This document shows, piece by piece, positions 1-12,221 of a stretch of DNA of 64,000 bases (its first letter is position 1; every line of letters begins with the position of its first letter). Location: the NCBI GenBank assembly GCA_036346255.1, contig CM070635.1, forward strand, positions 47,209,715-47,273,714, given 5' to 3'. The notes beneath the pieces are model-generated. The model had not been told where the DNA came from and made no database searches. It saw only the letters and a program-made list of their open reading frames with translations. The stretch is from Ampelocalamus luodianensis (taxonomy: Eukaryota; Streptophyta; Magnoliopsida; Poales; Poaceae). The position numbers and the translations under genes were made by a program.

Positions 1-555
1 TCCTTGAAATTTTAGACTTTAACTGATTGTAAATAATAAAATTGTAATTAATAATTAATGGCGTGCCCGTGAGAGGGGCGCGCGGGTGGAGCATGCGTGC
101 ATGACGTGGCGGCGGCGGGGTGGCGCATACCACGGTGACGTGGCGGGGCCTGGCCGTGAGGTGGCGGCTGAGGTGGCGAGGCCGACTGCTGGTGTACGGC
201 TGCCCCACGCCCGCGGCTGCATGTCGACACGGCAGCGGTGGCGCATGGTGGTCGCGCGTCAGCGCTGCCATTTTTTCAAATATGCGTGAGGCATGGTCAA
301 GACTGCAAATACCGGTTGAAAAGTGGTCGTATCGACCAAAAATTCTAGAACTAGCATGCATCTTTGTGACGAAGCAACTATAACTACATATATCATCTAG
401 CAAAACCGACTCTCAGAAGCAAGAATTACTGACGAAGGCAAAAAAATTGTAAACCTTAAACAGAAAAAGGAAAGCAGAGAGAGAGAAGTAAGTGTTCGAT
501 TCAAAATCTCAAGATGGTCAGTCTGCATCCACACATGGCAGGAGGGAAATTAACA
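1..555. other. intergenic sequence, no gene recognised
   Basis: Bases 62-260 are very GC-rich with repeated GACGTGGCGG-like words; the rest is AT-rich. Short open frames occur on both strands in the GC-rich part, but none carries a recognisable motif or splice pattern. They look like composition artefacts. Confidence 0.5.
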
Positions 556-1074
556 TGTTGTGTAAGCTGGATCAGTACATATGATTCACCATATACAAGA
601 ACAATACTAAAGGGGAAAAAGGGACTATGTATTTCATACCAGAACTCTCCAGCTTATTTATTTACAGTGGAAAATGAATAATTACGTCTGTACCATTCAA
701 GCATGATATTGATCATATGATATCCCCTGATCAAGAGTGACACATCAGATTAATCAGAGGATATGATATTCATGTCGATGGATCACTGAAGCAATAGGAG
801 GGAGCTTAATTCAAACAAGGAATTACAAGGAGGGCAGGCAGCCCCTGCGGTACGGACTATGAGTCCGAGTCGAACATGTAATCGGGGTATAAATATATAT
901 CGTCGGCCTCTTGTAACCCTAATGAGAAAGGAAAAACTCATCATACAGATGGAGCCGCCCCAATTCTGCTCCCGGGGACGTAGGTTTTGCCGAACCTCAT
1001 AAATAAATTCTCATGTCTCTTTTGTGCTTGCTGTGATTGTTCTCTCGCGCAAAGGGCAGTTGTCGGTTCCAACA
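556..1074 (+). mobile_element. putative 5' LTR of a Ty1-copia element
   Basis: The right border is well supported: the sequence ends CCAACA and a primer-binding site for initiator tRNA-Met follows at 1077. The left border is tentative, placed at TGTTG (556) because it mirrors the CAACA end. A TATA-like stretch (GTATAAATATATAT) lies near 893. No matching 3' LTR is present, so the element is truncated. Confidence 0.5.
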
Positions 1075-1076
1075 AT

Positions 1077-1088
1077 TGGTATCAGAGC
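1077..1088 (+). other. tRNA-iMet primer-binding site of the copia fragment
   Basis: TGGTATCAGAGC is complementary to the 3' end of plant initiator tRNA-Met and is the usual minus-strand primer site of plant Ty1-copia elements. It lies three bases after the LTR end and 21 bases before the gag start codon. Confidence 0.9.
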
Positions 1089-1440
1089 GGGGTTGAGATG
1101 GCGACGCCAGGTGCCAGATTCAAAGCGGTGAAGTTCGACGGGACTGATCACTTCAGATTGTGGCAGACGAGGGTGAAGGACCTATTGGCGCAGTAGGGTT
1201 GTTCCAAAGGACCGCGCAAAGCAAAACCGAAGGGCGTGAAGGATGATGATTGGGAGGAGTTGAAGGAGCAGGCAGTCGCGATCATACGGTTATGTCTTTC
1301 GGATCAGGTCACGTATCATGTGATGGATATGATCTCGCCGAAAGAAATCTGGGACAAGTTGTAGATTCAGTTTACGTCCAAATCCCTGACAAACAAGCTG
1401 TATCTGAAGCAGAGGTTGTATGGGCTGAAGATGCAGGAGG

Positions 1441-1445
1441 GTTCT
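1441..1445. repeat. target-site duplication GTTCT, left copy
   Basis: GTTCT immediately precedes the TGTAACA left end of the inserted element. The same five bases at 6426-6430 follow its TCCTCACA right end. Removing one copy and the insert restores the gag frame, so the duplication is real. Confidence 0.93.
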
Positions 1446-4400
1446 TGTAACATCCCAATTTTGGGCTTGTGTTTCAAATGTAAGAAAATGAGTAGAAATT
1501 AAAACTTTTTCTTACATCATGTGTTTCCTGTTTGTATTGGACAAGTATTGTACAAGACTTATGGAAATGCAAAGTCACAAGTCTTTTGATCCAAATCTTG
1601 TTCCATCAAAAACAATCTTGTCAAACCTTTTGATCATCCTCTGGAGATATTTTTCCTAAGTTCTCGGGATGGTATGTGACCCCTCTGAAAAATTTCACAA
1701 TTTTTAGAAATTGTTTGAATATTTTAGAGGGCGATCAAACTGCTTTAACTCTCAGTCAAACCTAAAACCAGTACCTTGTAGAATTTTCGGAGAAAATGCA
1801 ATGCATAAAAACCTCTGCAAATTTTACACAAGGTCAATGTCTCATCAAGAAGCTCTGTAAAATTTCAGAATTTTTGGAGTTATTTTGCTACCTCTAATAA
1901 ATCCTCAAAAGTCTCAAAGATATTTGAAACCTAAAACCCGGTTCACTGCTCCTTGGGTTCGAGTGGGCTCGAGTTCGAGCCACTTGACTCGGTCGAACCA
2001 CCTAGCCGCACCGAGCCGCATTTTAAAACGCGCGTGCGATATCACCGTTGGGTTCAAATCGCCGCCCACGCTCGTGTGAGCATTCGACCTCCGCTGCATT
2101 AACCAATTGGGACCGTTGGATCTCAATCCAACCGCCCGCATTTCCGTAAGCAATCGGACCGTCCGCGGCTCTTTAAATCGCAAACGCCCATCTAAAATCC
2201 AACGGTTGTGGTTGCTTTCTCGTTCTTCTTCCCCTCTGCCCCGACGAAGCGCGCGCGACAATGGCGAAAGAGAGAGAGCGCGGGCGGTTTTGATGTGTCA
2301 CCTCAAGTTTGCTTTCGCCAACGCCTCTCATGGGCATTTAATGCACACCGACTTTCTCCTCCATTGTCACCGTGCTCACTTGCTCCCATCATTTCTTGGT
2401 CCATGACCGTAGCATGAACCGAGCCCACCATGGACTCTGGTTCTTGCTCAAACCCTAATCCCTTCCCTATATATTGCCCTCTTGGTCCTCCCGGTGTTCC
2501 TTTACACCACACCTAGCTCCTCTCTCGTGTTTGAGCTCAAAACCATCTCAAACCTTCAATCCACCATTGTTGACCCGAGGGCTCCAATGGCGCCTTGGTG
2601 TCCAAAGGTTCATCTTCAACCTTTCTTGCACCCTCTTGAACTCCTCAACCCCTTTATATTTCCCTAACTTGATTTTTGGTTGCATTCGCAGAATCACTCA
2701 ATTTTAAGTTTGGAGATTTTCAGTTGGTTTCACCCCTTTCTTCTCCAAACTCAGTAGTGGTTCTTTTGCAATTATTTGCTTTGGAGCCTCTTTGAGCTAT
2801 AATGAAGCTGTGTGATGATTTGGTTCCACTCATTTTGCTCGTAACCTCATCTTCCACTTCATCTTCTTCGGCTCCGGTGGACTTCATCGTGTTCAAGTCT
2901 TCCCGCCATCTTTGGAGCTCCTCTCGGATAAGGTAGCTTCTATGTAGTCCCTAGAAGTCATGGCACTCGCTTCCTTGGACCGCAATGAGCATCTTGCTAT
3001 TTTCGTGTTTTGCCGTGTCGGCCTCCTTCTTTGTTTTCCGGCCGCCGACGCCTGCACTTCCACCGCCGCGAGGTCATCATCATTGGTCCGCAACACTATT
3101 GCGAACTCATTTTGATAGTTTGTGGCGCCGCCATGATCGAGTCGCCGGCGACAAGCCGTGAAAACCACTCGGGTTTTGTCAGTTGAGAAGCTCCCATTTT
3201 CGTCAGATTATTAGAGCATAGTAATTGCCTAATCATTGTTAATCATTGGATGTCATTAATGTGTCTTAATCTGGCCTAATGTCTCACTGACGTGTGGGCC
3301 CGTAGGCCTTAAACCTCAGTCTCGGGGTCATTAGGCCTAATTCTCGAGTTCATTAAAGGTTAATCATTGTTAGCATTTAATTGGTCCTAAACTGCCCCCT
3401 TGTGTCACTGCCAGGTGGGCCCTCTGTCCCTAAATCACCACTGTTCAAAATCATTAGGGCACATTGATTGCTAATCATCATTAATCATTGGTCATTAGTA
3501 ATTAATTAGCTGCCCTAAAAACCTTCTTTAAGTCACTGCCAGGTGGGTCCGCGTGCACTGTGCACGTGTGTTAAATCTCGCATGTGTGACTCTCAGTCAC
3601 TGACATGCGGCCCCACGTGTCAGCACTCCTAATTGCACTTCGATCTTGAACCACCGTCCATCACTTGATCTGCGCCACGATCGTGTGCGTGCAATCGACC
3701 TTCCGATCGAGGCGTGATCGGAGCCGCTCATCCTTAGATCTGCGGTCGTGGATCGCCGAGGCAACCGCACCGTCCGGTTGCATCCTTCCTCGTGAGCCGT
3801 TGGATCTTGATCCAACGGTGGCTCTCGTTATGAATCGCGCGCGCGCCTGTTCTCCGTCGCGCGTGGCTCGTTGGATATTGCATCAACGCCCACGAGCGCC
3901 TTCGCTGCTTATTTTCGGCCGGGTTGGTTTTTATTTACGTAAGTATTTATTTATCAACCGAAAATTGTATCAAAACTTTAGAAGTTCATAACTAATTCAA
4001 GATAAATCCTTTTACATGAAACCAATCGCAATAAATTTGTATTTCACTAAAGTTTAATATAAAAATGCTTTTAACTATGCTTCAGTAGTAGAAAATTCGT
4101 AATCTTTTATAGCTTGTTTTCTCGCTATTTTTATATATTCCGTAATTGTATTAAAACTTGGAAAATGCATATCTTTTCTCGTATATCGCTAATTGAATGA
4201 TTTTAACTCGATAAATTTGTTATTAACTAAACTTTAATCTAAAAATGGTGGTAGGCCTTAATCAGCACCTGAAAAATATGTTAATAGATCTAACCTTATT
4301 AGTAGCATTTAAAAATTCATTTAATGATGTAATAGACACCAGTAATTCCCTGTAAATCCTAAAAATAGAAATTTGATGTTAGGAAATCCCTCTGTTACCA

Positions 4401-6425
4401 TCCTATAATGTGAAATGGGTTTTGCACATGTTTATATTTCTGGAAAGTGCATTATGCTAGTTTTGCATCCTAGAAAAATCATAACTAAATCATTTTAACT
4501 CCAATTAAGGTGAAACCACTTGCATTAGCCTTAGAATGTCAGTAGCAACCTATCATAAAATTTTCAAGTCCAGAAAACCTCTAGAAAGTATTTTGCTACA
4601 GTACCTTATTATGACCGAAAATGGGTTTTTAGGTAATATCTTTTGCACCACAAATCCAAATTTGGTTTTTCCAGTTTCTATGTCTAGGTATATCCTTATC
4701 CTACCTTATGTATAAATTTCGTCGCATTTGGATAATTTTTGCTTGCTCGTTTGTTTAAGTGTGGCTCGTCTTATTGGTTGTTCTTGGTTCTTTTTGCCTT
4801 TCGCTTAGGGTTCGACATTTGCGGTAACCCCGAGAGCGACCCTCCACAACAGTTTGAGCAACAGCAAGAAGGCAAGCAGTTTGATCATGTTAATCCCAGT
4901 ATTTTAAGTATTTATGTTGATTACAACTTCTATGTATGCATTGCTACTTTGTGTTAATAGTTGGCCTAGTAGATGCATTTCCTTAGCAAATGATTATCCT
5001 CTACTACCATGAGCCTAGGTTACTTGCTGTGATTTAGAGTTCATGGATGAGCTCTTGTCACTTAGTAGTTTGCGAATTAATTGCTTAGCCATGCTTAGCT
5101 TCGGTAGAAATGGGCGGTTATCGACTTGTCGATAACCTTGATCACATAAAACTTATTATGATTTATGATTTCCACCTTGTGCCATGTCTACTTATGAAAA
5201 CTAAAACGAAAACAAAATGATTTAGACTTGGGCACAATGGTATGATGGTGTGATTTTGGGTGTGATCGAATGGTGCCCGAGTCAACAAGGACCGAACATC
5301 TTGTTACACTAAACCAAGCATTTTAGCGTGCTAACCACACTAGAGGGTATGGGACCTCTCTTGACTCAAGATTTGGCGTGTATTGGCTCCGAGTCGCAGG
5401 AGTCGCATGAGGGATGGTGTTGGGAGCATTGTAGTGTCCGAAAGACTTCACCCGTGATGGGATTTGTTGTCTTTGACTTGCAATGTAAGCATATGGGTTT
5501 CTATCCATATGAGCGGCTCGTAGTGAATACACAAGATTGGAAATGTCTCGTAGGACTTAGCCGTGCTTGAAGATACCTTCTAAGTGTGCTTTGTGGCTTA
5601 AAGGCGATGCAAGTGTGGGTACATTGGTACACCTGCAGGTTAAAACTATTCGAATAGCCTCGTCCTAGGTTATGGACACGCTTGGCAAGGTCTTTCAAGA
5701 GTTAGACTACAACCTTTAAATTAAAACTTGATGGGTGGTACGAATCGGGATTCGTGCTATGTTGTGGTGACTATTGGGATAGTCACTTCCAGTGGTTACT
5801 TGTATGTATCTTTATTATCTGTTATTTCAACATTAAAAACAGATTTGCAAACTTGCTTTTAAATGTATTACATTATTGCAAATAAAGTTGGCTTTGTGCA
5901 AAATGAGACATACAACCTCCACCTAAATAAGCTTGCATGTAGTTTATGAATAGGTCCGCTATTCCACACGTCGATCTTGCGGGTACAAAGACAATCTTTG
6001 TACTCGGATGCTATGCTTAATTGTTCATTGCAGGAAGAAGGTGAGCCCGAGGGCCTCACTTTTGCGAGTGTGTTGTGGTAGCTTGGGCGACTAGCTTGGC
6101 GGCCCTGGCTCGGTTGCCTTGTGGGTTGTGTGGCTAACCTGGCGACTTTTGTTCTAGCCATCTTATGGCACTTTTGCTTCATTGTCATTCTTGTTTATTG
6201 TTATATTTGGCCGGTCGGCTCTCTTTTGTAATAACTTTACTTTATGTATGTTGTTGATGAACTTAGTGATGTATGTTGTATGGAAATGATGTGTATTTTT
6301 GTGATGATGTGCATATGTTGCAATTCTGGGAAACATATGCCCATCGAGGCTTAGAATGCTTAATTAGTAATGCTAGAACCAATTGGAGGTTAAGTGTTAC
6401 TAGTTAAATATTCCGGGTCCTCACA
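1446..6425. mobile_element. 4,980-bp TG...CA element, probable solo LTR inserted in copia gag
   Basis: The ends are TGTAACATCCC and GGGTCCTCACA, flanked by the 5-bp duplication GTTCT, as for an LTR retrotransposon insertion. Inside there is no second copy of either end, no primer-binding site, no polypurine tract next to an LTR and no gag or pol motif, so it reads as one very long LTR left by LTR-LTR recombination. LTRs of 4-5 kb are known from non-autonomous grass elements (large retrotransposon derivatives such as Sukkula); the family here is not established. Short open frames inside (for example 1914-2261 on the minus strand, 3665-3991 on the plus strand) show no known domain. Local repeats of CCGTTGGATC occur near 2113 and 3799. 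Confidence 0.72.
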
Positions 6426-6430
6426 GTTCT
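6426..6430. repeat. target-site duplication GTTCT, right copy
   Basis: Matches 1441-1445; copia gag resumes directly after it. Confidence 0.93.
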
Positions 6431-7015
6431 CATATTGCACAACATGTGAATGTCTTCAATCGGGTGATCACTGATCTAGAGCGTCTGGAGGTGAAGATCA
6501 TAGATGAAGACAAGGCGATGCGTGTATATGATGACAGGCTACTGCGTGTGTTGCTTTGGCCGGTGGCCGGCGCCATAGTTGGTCGCATTGGAGGACGAGA
6601 TGGAGGAGTTGGTGGACGAGGACGAGGAGGCCTTGTGAACGGGGCCGTACTGGCTTGTTGGTGCACCCCGCCGGCGTCAGGCTGCTGCGGCGATGTGGGG
6701 CTCATGGTGGGTACGGTGGTACGCAGCGGGTTGATGCTGGTATGCAGTTAACGAGTGGATGGATGGTGGCGCGCGCGGTGCCGTGTATAAATAAAACGAA
6801 ATTAGAGGCGGGGAGGATTCGGTGTGCATACACGTCGGGATATTTTGTTAGCTCGGACTCCGTTTCTTTCCAACCAATCCTGGCTCTGACAGGTGGGGTC
6901 GGGTCCATGGGCGTATCTCCTATGCACATGTACCGCGTATGATTCATAGCGGGTTGTATCGGAATCCGGTATCCCGGGACCGATTCGCGCACGTTTGGAC
7001 TCGTCGGATTCACGT

Positions 7016-7028
7016 CTATATATATAAG
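7016..7028 (+). promoter_or_regulatory. TATA box of the 7.1-8.0 kb gene
   Basis: CTATATATATAAG lies about 100 bp upstream of the first ATG (7126) of the coding-like region, in moderately GC-rich DNA. Spacing and sequence suit a plant core promoter. Other elements were not identified. Confidence 0.5.
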
Positions 7029-7125
7029 ACAGGACGGGACAGGACGTCCAAGCCCGCGTGTCCGCGTGCACAAGACAAGAAAGGCGTAGTACGTAGCATC
7101 AAGAGCTAGCGAGGTTATTCAACTA

Positions 7126-7990
7126 ATGACGAGATCGATCGTGGCGGTGGCGGCCTACTCCTAGAGCGAGGAGGAGCTGAGGTCGATGGCGGACCCGAAG
7201 GAAGATGTCAATCAAGGCGTGGAGGAGTACCCGAGGGCCATCAAGTCAAAGGCGACGACACTACAGGATGTGGGGTTTTCCCTCGCCCGATAAGGTGGCT
7301 TGGTCGGCGGGGGTCCACGACATCACCATGTGGGTTGCTCAGGCGACGACAGAGGATGGAGAAGACTTCAGGTATGGCGTGACAGTGTTTGTGGGAAGGC
7401 CGGGCGAGGAGGCGTTGGCAGATGCTCTACGGAAGCAGGCCGCGTGGGCGGACGAGCGACGCGCGAAGGCGGAGGAGACCGCGGATGCCACACATGGCCT
7501 ACATGAGAAGGAGCAGGGGAGGACAAAGGAGAGAGAGGAACTTCTCCTGCACCCGAGGAGGATCGAGGAGGAAGAGGACATTATCGATGCGGAGGATGTG
7601 AGGATCTTGAGGGACATGTGCGACAAGGACCCGGAGAGATTCTTGAGGTACGTGTCCGAGGCGATAGTACTGGCGGATGGCTATGTACCCTCTCCCGAGG
7701 AGGTGGCGGCAGCGACGAGGGTCGAGGGCCAAGGCGTGTGGTTGATGCAAAAGATGGCTGAGTTGGTGGAGAAGCTCAGGCGAGGCGCGAGGGTGTATAC
7801 AGGAAGGCCGGGCTAGGAGGCGCTGGTGGAGGCATTGCAAAAGCATGCCGCGTTCGCTGAGGCGCTGCGCGTGTCCGCTGAGGTGCTTGTGGCAACCTCG
7901 CATCGTTATCAGGTCGCCGCCAACCCAGACCTTGCTGGTGATCTGCCTAGTGGGCGTCGCTCGGCGACGGGTGCGACAACTAGTGCATGA
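7126..7990 (+). pseudogene. unrecognised Glu/Arg-rich gene with internal repeat, broken
   Basis: Three open segments make one coding-like region. The first (ATG 7126, or ATG 7187 after an early TAG) encodes MADPKEDVNQGVEEYP and runs to a TAA near 7291. A shifted frame carries the main part from about 7270 to 7813 (DKVAWSAGVHDITMWVAQ onwards). After TAG 7814-7816 the same frame stays open for 57 more residues to TGA 7988-7990. The segment GRPGEEALADALRKQAAWAD (near 7398-7457) is repeated as GRPG-stop-EALVEALQKHAAFAE (7802-7861); the stop replaces the Glu of the first copy (GAG to TAG). The protein is highly charged, probably alpha-helical. I do not recognise the family. A TATA box lies upstream. 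Confidence 0.55.
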
Positions 7991-8330
7991 GTATAAGCAA
8001 CTTAGGAGTGGAGTATTAGCATAGGCATATCAAGTTTTTTTCCATTATTATATGTATTTGGGATACGGCGTCGTAAGTTGGGTCGTGGCTCGATAAAATA
8101 CAATATATCAAGACCCTAAAAAATTAATGGAAAATTTCAAAGTAATGTTTATTCAAAATATGGCAAAGACAATATTTTATTTTTTCTTAAAAAAGCAAAA
8201 AATTAATGTTTTCGGGCTTTAGGCCGAGCTCGGGCCTGGCCTTTCGTGTCGTAATTGCCAAATTTACTGATGATGTATATTGTTTCATTGCTGAAAATCC
8301 TCCGGTATAAATGGGCGCAGATTTCGCGCG
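7991..8330. other. AT-rich sequence, nothing recognised
   Basis: Low-complexity A/T runs, no coding signal and no clear repeat ends. Confidence 0.4.
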
Positions 8331-8377
8331 AGCACAGGCGGCCACGTCCTCTTTTTTTTTCTTAGCCGTCCGATCTA

Positions 8378-9249
8378 GTGCTGCATCTCTTGGCGTCCGT
8401 TCGATATATTTTTTGTTTTGCGTGCCTGCTTATGAGCCGTCGTTCGGTCGTCTCTCTCTCCCCTATCCATTCTACTAACACCCCGCTTATCTCCTTCTCC
8501 CTCTTCACTTCATTTCTTCTCCCCATTCCATTTCTTCGCCTCGAGCTCTCCTCCCTCCGGTCTTGGTGCTGCCGCCTACGGCTTGTCCCGCGCCTCCGGC
8601 CGCCGCGCTCCTCCTCGGCCGTCTCTCTCCCGGTCCGGCTCCTTGATCTGCGTCGCTGCGCCTCGGTGCGGCATTGCGCCTAGCCCGCGCGCTCCTCGCT
8701 CGGCATGGTCCTCCCGCTGTGCTCGACCCACACGGGGGCGCCGCTCGCCTCCGGCTCGCCCGGCGCGCGCTCGGCCACGCTTGGGCCGCCCCTTTGCTCC
8801 ACTCTTCGCTTAGGGCTCGGCAACCCTCGGCGCCAGAGACCCCTTTGAACCCCTTCGAGCTCGTCGGCGCGTTCGCCACCCACCTCCAGCCGCCGAGCCC
8901 TTTGGGCGCCTCGAGCACCGCCACTGCGGCGCCTTCCGCCCCGTCGCGACACCCCGTCGCGCCCCGCGGCCGATCGCCTGCGAGCACCGCCTCGCCGCCT
9001 CCACTTCGAACCCCTTGAGTCGCCTCCAGAGCACCACCTCCGGCTGGGCAGATGAAGGTCGTGCTGTGGTCAGAGCCCGACGAGCCACTCACCGCCTTAT
9101 CCATTATTTCGAAAGGGTCACTGCTTCTACACCTACTGGTTTCGTTTCGTTTAAGCAGAAGGTCCTTCCTCGTTGCCCTGTCTCCGATGGAATTACGTAT
9201 CCTGACATCGATGCTTGGATGAAATCTAGTGGCCCTCTCTGCCCATTCC
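8378..9249 (+). pseudogene. GC-rich first-exon-like gene fragment, unrecognised
   Basis: A pyrimidine-rich leader (8440-8560) is followed by a block of high GC content that is open in several frames, then by a segment open from about 9015 that encodes TGFVSFKQKVLPRCPVSDG and then ITYPDIDAWMKSSGPLCPF. It ends at a good splice donor (CCGA|GTAAGT, near 9249-9250), and intron-like AT-rich DNA follows. I do not recognise the protein. The region lies upstream of a Helitron-type 3' end, so it may be a captured first exon. Frame and start codon are not resolved. Confidence 0.3.
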
Positions 9250-9259
9250 GAGTAAGTGG

Positions 9260-11630
9260 CATTGTATCATCCATACTCCATACAAGAGATAGGATTATTT
9301 TGTGATTCATATTTCCTCTTACACAATTTCTCTTGAATAACTAGCACACAAAATTGCTTCGTCCAAAAGTAGTTAGTAGAGTTGACCTATCATTGTTTAA
9401 ATAAAAACCGAGCTTGTTGCTAGCATTATTTCAGACAATGCGTCTCTTTCACAGCCTTTTGATCAGTTACATAAGATGTTATAAGTGTATAGCTTAAAAG
9501 AAATTGACGATTTAATATCTAATCTATTAACCATGGTACAGTTTGATATCTGTATGTAGCGTATTGCAGTGATTATCGAGAATTAACCATTCAAGTAATA
9601 TGAAGGCAACAATCTGGTTTTGTTACATCATATAATAGCTATTTGTCAATTCGTCTTCAGCGTCACATCTCCAGGCATGTTTTGGACTCTATGCAGAAGT
9701 GAAGATATTGTCCTTTTATTATGTGACCCATCTCATTCCTATCTACAGGGTACTTAGCGAATATGTCATACCTTGTTTAATGTTGAATTTTGTTCTTGTG
9801 TGATGATCCACTTAGAATATATTTTTGTCTTCAGATTAGCATCTCCTGGCATGCTTTGGACTCACTTAAATATATTGGCCTTTTCTCTGTCGTCGTCTTA
9901 GTGTTCTCCATTGTATGTCTGCGTCCTGGGAGAAATGCCATATTAACTTATCAACATTTTGGTGCTGAGGTCACATGATAAATTATATATCCTGGTATTG
10001 GCTGTTGATGACTTATCAACATTTTTTTTGTTGCGGTCACATCATTACCTTAGCACCTGAACCTCAACATCATTCTAGTGCTTTTGTTTCTTGTTGACTT
10101 ATCAACATTTTGTAATTAGATTCCACCTTTTGCTTGCTTCCTGAAGCATCTTTAGACTAATAATAGCAATACTGTCAAATTTCTGCTTTACCATTTCGCT
10201 TTCATCTTAGTTGTACATGTTCTGCTCCAGGTTATGTTTAGTAATGAACAAAAATGTAATTGTCATGGGGAAAACAAGAGATGAGGCCCAAGTACAGGCT
10301 GCTGAAAATGCTCCCTCAAAAAATTGACATTTAGTATATATCCTTTACATCTTGAATGCTGCACGTTCGAAATGCCATAACGTTTTTTAAATTTCATATT
10401 CCTTATGAAGTATCATCTTCTCAGCAATTAATTTATCTGTGTTTTTTCTACCCGCATTTGGTCTCTTTTTGGTTAATGTTGTTGATAGATAGATAAATAT
10501 GGGATTAAAATTCAGGTGATGCTGTTAGTGTTGTAGAACAACTTTACTTTATTCATCTGTCTTAACTCTACCGTTAATATTTTCTGCAAGGACATCCTCG
10601 CTAATTGATAGCCAAAGAATTGCTTCAAAAAAAGATGTGTCAGGTCATTGGATCCCAAGAAACACAAATGGATGAGCAACCCAACTAAGGAGTGCTCAAG
10701 GTGCAATCACGTCATTGATAATAGTGATGTAAGAGCTGTGCATTCCTATTATGTGTAATTGAGCTAGCTACGCTTTTCCTCATTACTTATATCCTTCGTA
10801 TTTCATTGTTACTATGCTCGATTCATACTTATTTTTAATCAAGGATTAAATAATCAAACCACATATTAATATTTAGGTGCGTAATCCTATTGTAGTATTG
10901 TTATCCATCTTTATGTTCATAGATTGCTCTATCTTAATAAGCCAACCACTTGTTCCTAAACCTAGAATGGATTTACTTTATTCTGCTTAACTATTTTTTC
11001 ACTTCGATCGTGGTTCTTTTGTTCCGCATCAAGTGTTATGCGAAATTGCGAATGTATTATTTCTAAAGTGCTTTCGATTTTCTGTAAAGAAAAGAGCCTT
11101 ATTTGCGGATATTTTTAGAGTCGGATCAAGATTGATTAGTAATGTCCATGAAGGTGTTATGTAAGTGCGACCCTCGATGAATAAAGGTTTCATCGCTGGT
11201 TGTTCACCATGGCACAGTTTCCTAATTTGATCCATCGACCAGAATTGCTTTGACATTTCCTTGCAAAACATAGCAAAGCAAGTCCAAAACCTCATCCATT
11301 CATTCATGGATTTATTCCAACGATTGAGGAAGATGATGGTACTGCTACACTTATCCACGAAACTTCCGTGTACCCTTCACTTCAAGTACCAGATATCTCC
11401 GCCTTAAAAATAGTATATAACTTGCATACGCTAAAAATATATGTTTTTCTTTTGTCATTGTAAGGAATTTTCCAGATTGATGTTCGAGGATGAGTAAGAA
11501 ATGCCATTTTTATTTCTAGATAGGAGTAAACCGTGATATCTCGCATCTTATACCTTTTGTCGAATGCTTCCTGTGTTATTTTTCCCGCTTTGGTATTCGT
11601 TTGTCTTAATCACACCCTAACACCAAGATT
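9260..11630. other. intron-like AT-rich sequence with no recognised exon
   Basis: AT-rich DNA with scattered short open frames. A minus-strand frame at 11029-11358 (109 codons, Trp/Met-rich, WNKSMNEWMRFW) and a plus-strand stretch near 10590-10670 look weakly coding but match nothing I know. Repeats of TTATCAACATTTT occur near 9949, 10014 and 10098. Confidence 0.35.
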
Positions 11631-11639
11631 TCCACCAGT

Positions 11640-12085
11640 TCACTTTATCTTGGAAATAGGGATTAAACCAGACCCAAATGCCGGAGCAATTACTATCGTA
11701 AGTTTGTGTTCCTAATAAATGTGCTTATCATAGTTTTCTGTAGGTATTTTAATAGCACCGCTTGCCGATGGTTCTTATATTGATCTCGGCGTTGGGATGG
11801 CCAAAGATGAGCTTAAGGATCGCCTTGGTACTATTGCCCAGAGTGGCAACTCAAATTTTGAAGCCTCTGAAGGTGCAGCGCTGTTTCTTCCTTTTCCATT
11901 CTGGATACATTTATGTGTATGCAATTTGGTACTATTTGTGTGATTATTTCTTTGTTTCTTTGCTAATGGCAAATGAATTACCGTTCAGGAGAACAAAGAT
12001 CTTGGGACCGACAATAGTCTAATTGGTCAGTTTACCGTTCAGGAGAATAAAGATCTTAGGGCCGACAATGGTCTAATTTATACTA
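11640..12085 (+). pseudogene. organellar HSP90 (HSP90.5/90.6-type) gene fragment
   Basis: Three exon-like pieces of the HSP90 ATP-binding domain appear in order. The first ends EIGIKPDPNAGAITI at donor GTAAGT (11698). The second encodes DLGVGMAKDELKDRLGTIAQ and SGNSNF, matching the conserved GIGMTKEEL--LGTIAQSGTS region of chloroplast/mitochondrial HSP90, and ends at a donor after 11872. The third starts after acceptor CAG near 11988: ENKDLGTDNSLIGQF. In HSP90 this is followed by GVGFYSAFLV; here it runs into a 54-bp duplication and stops. Retained introns indicate DNA-level capture rather than retroposition. The fragment cannot make a chaperone. Confidence 0.75.
11978..12085. repeat. 54-bp tandem duplication in the HSP90 fragment
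   Basis: The block beginning TTACCGTTCAGGAGAA at 11978 recurs at 12032 with a few substitutions. The duplicated unit includes an intron acceptor (TTCAG) and the exon for ENKDLG-DN. Confidence 0.85.
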
Positions 12086-12221
12086 CATCACCCCACCCAA
12101 ACTAAACTTATATTTCTCTTCCATATCTTAACGTTTTTAGCTCCTCTATTAGTATCCTGATTTCGCTCTTCGTTGATATTCCAAATCCACTCTTCAACTC
12201 GACTTTTCTTAGCTCTTGTAT

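Larger units (their letters stand above)
1098..6520 (+). pseudogene. Ty1-copia gag fragment, interrupted
   Basis: Starts at ATG 1098 with MATPGARFKAVKFDGTDHF, a typical plant copia gag N-terminus (UBN2/DUF4219-like) containing F-DG-(N/D)-(F/Y)--W. In-frame TAG codons occur after DLLAQ (1194-1196) and after EIWDKL (near 1362). The frame breaks at 1445 and resumes at 6431 with HIAQHVNVFNRVITDLERL, a normal continuation of the same protein (residues roughly 115-145). After about 6520 the frame diverges into unrelated sequence: no zinc knuckle, protease, integrase or RT follows. The fragment is dead, truncated at its 3' side and split by the LTR at 1446-6425. Confidence 0.85.

Noticed and set aside
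1914..2261. A 115-codon minus-strand ORF inside the long LTR
   Set aside because: No homology or splice logic, Arg-rich composition, lies within a repeat.
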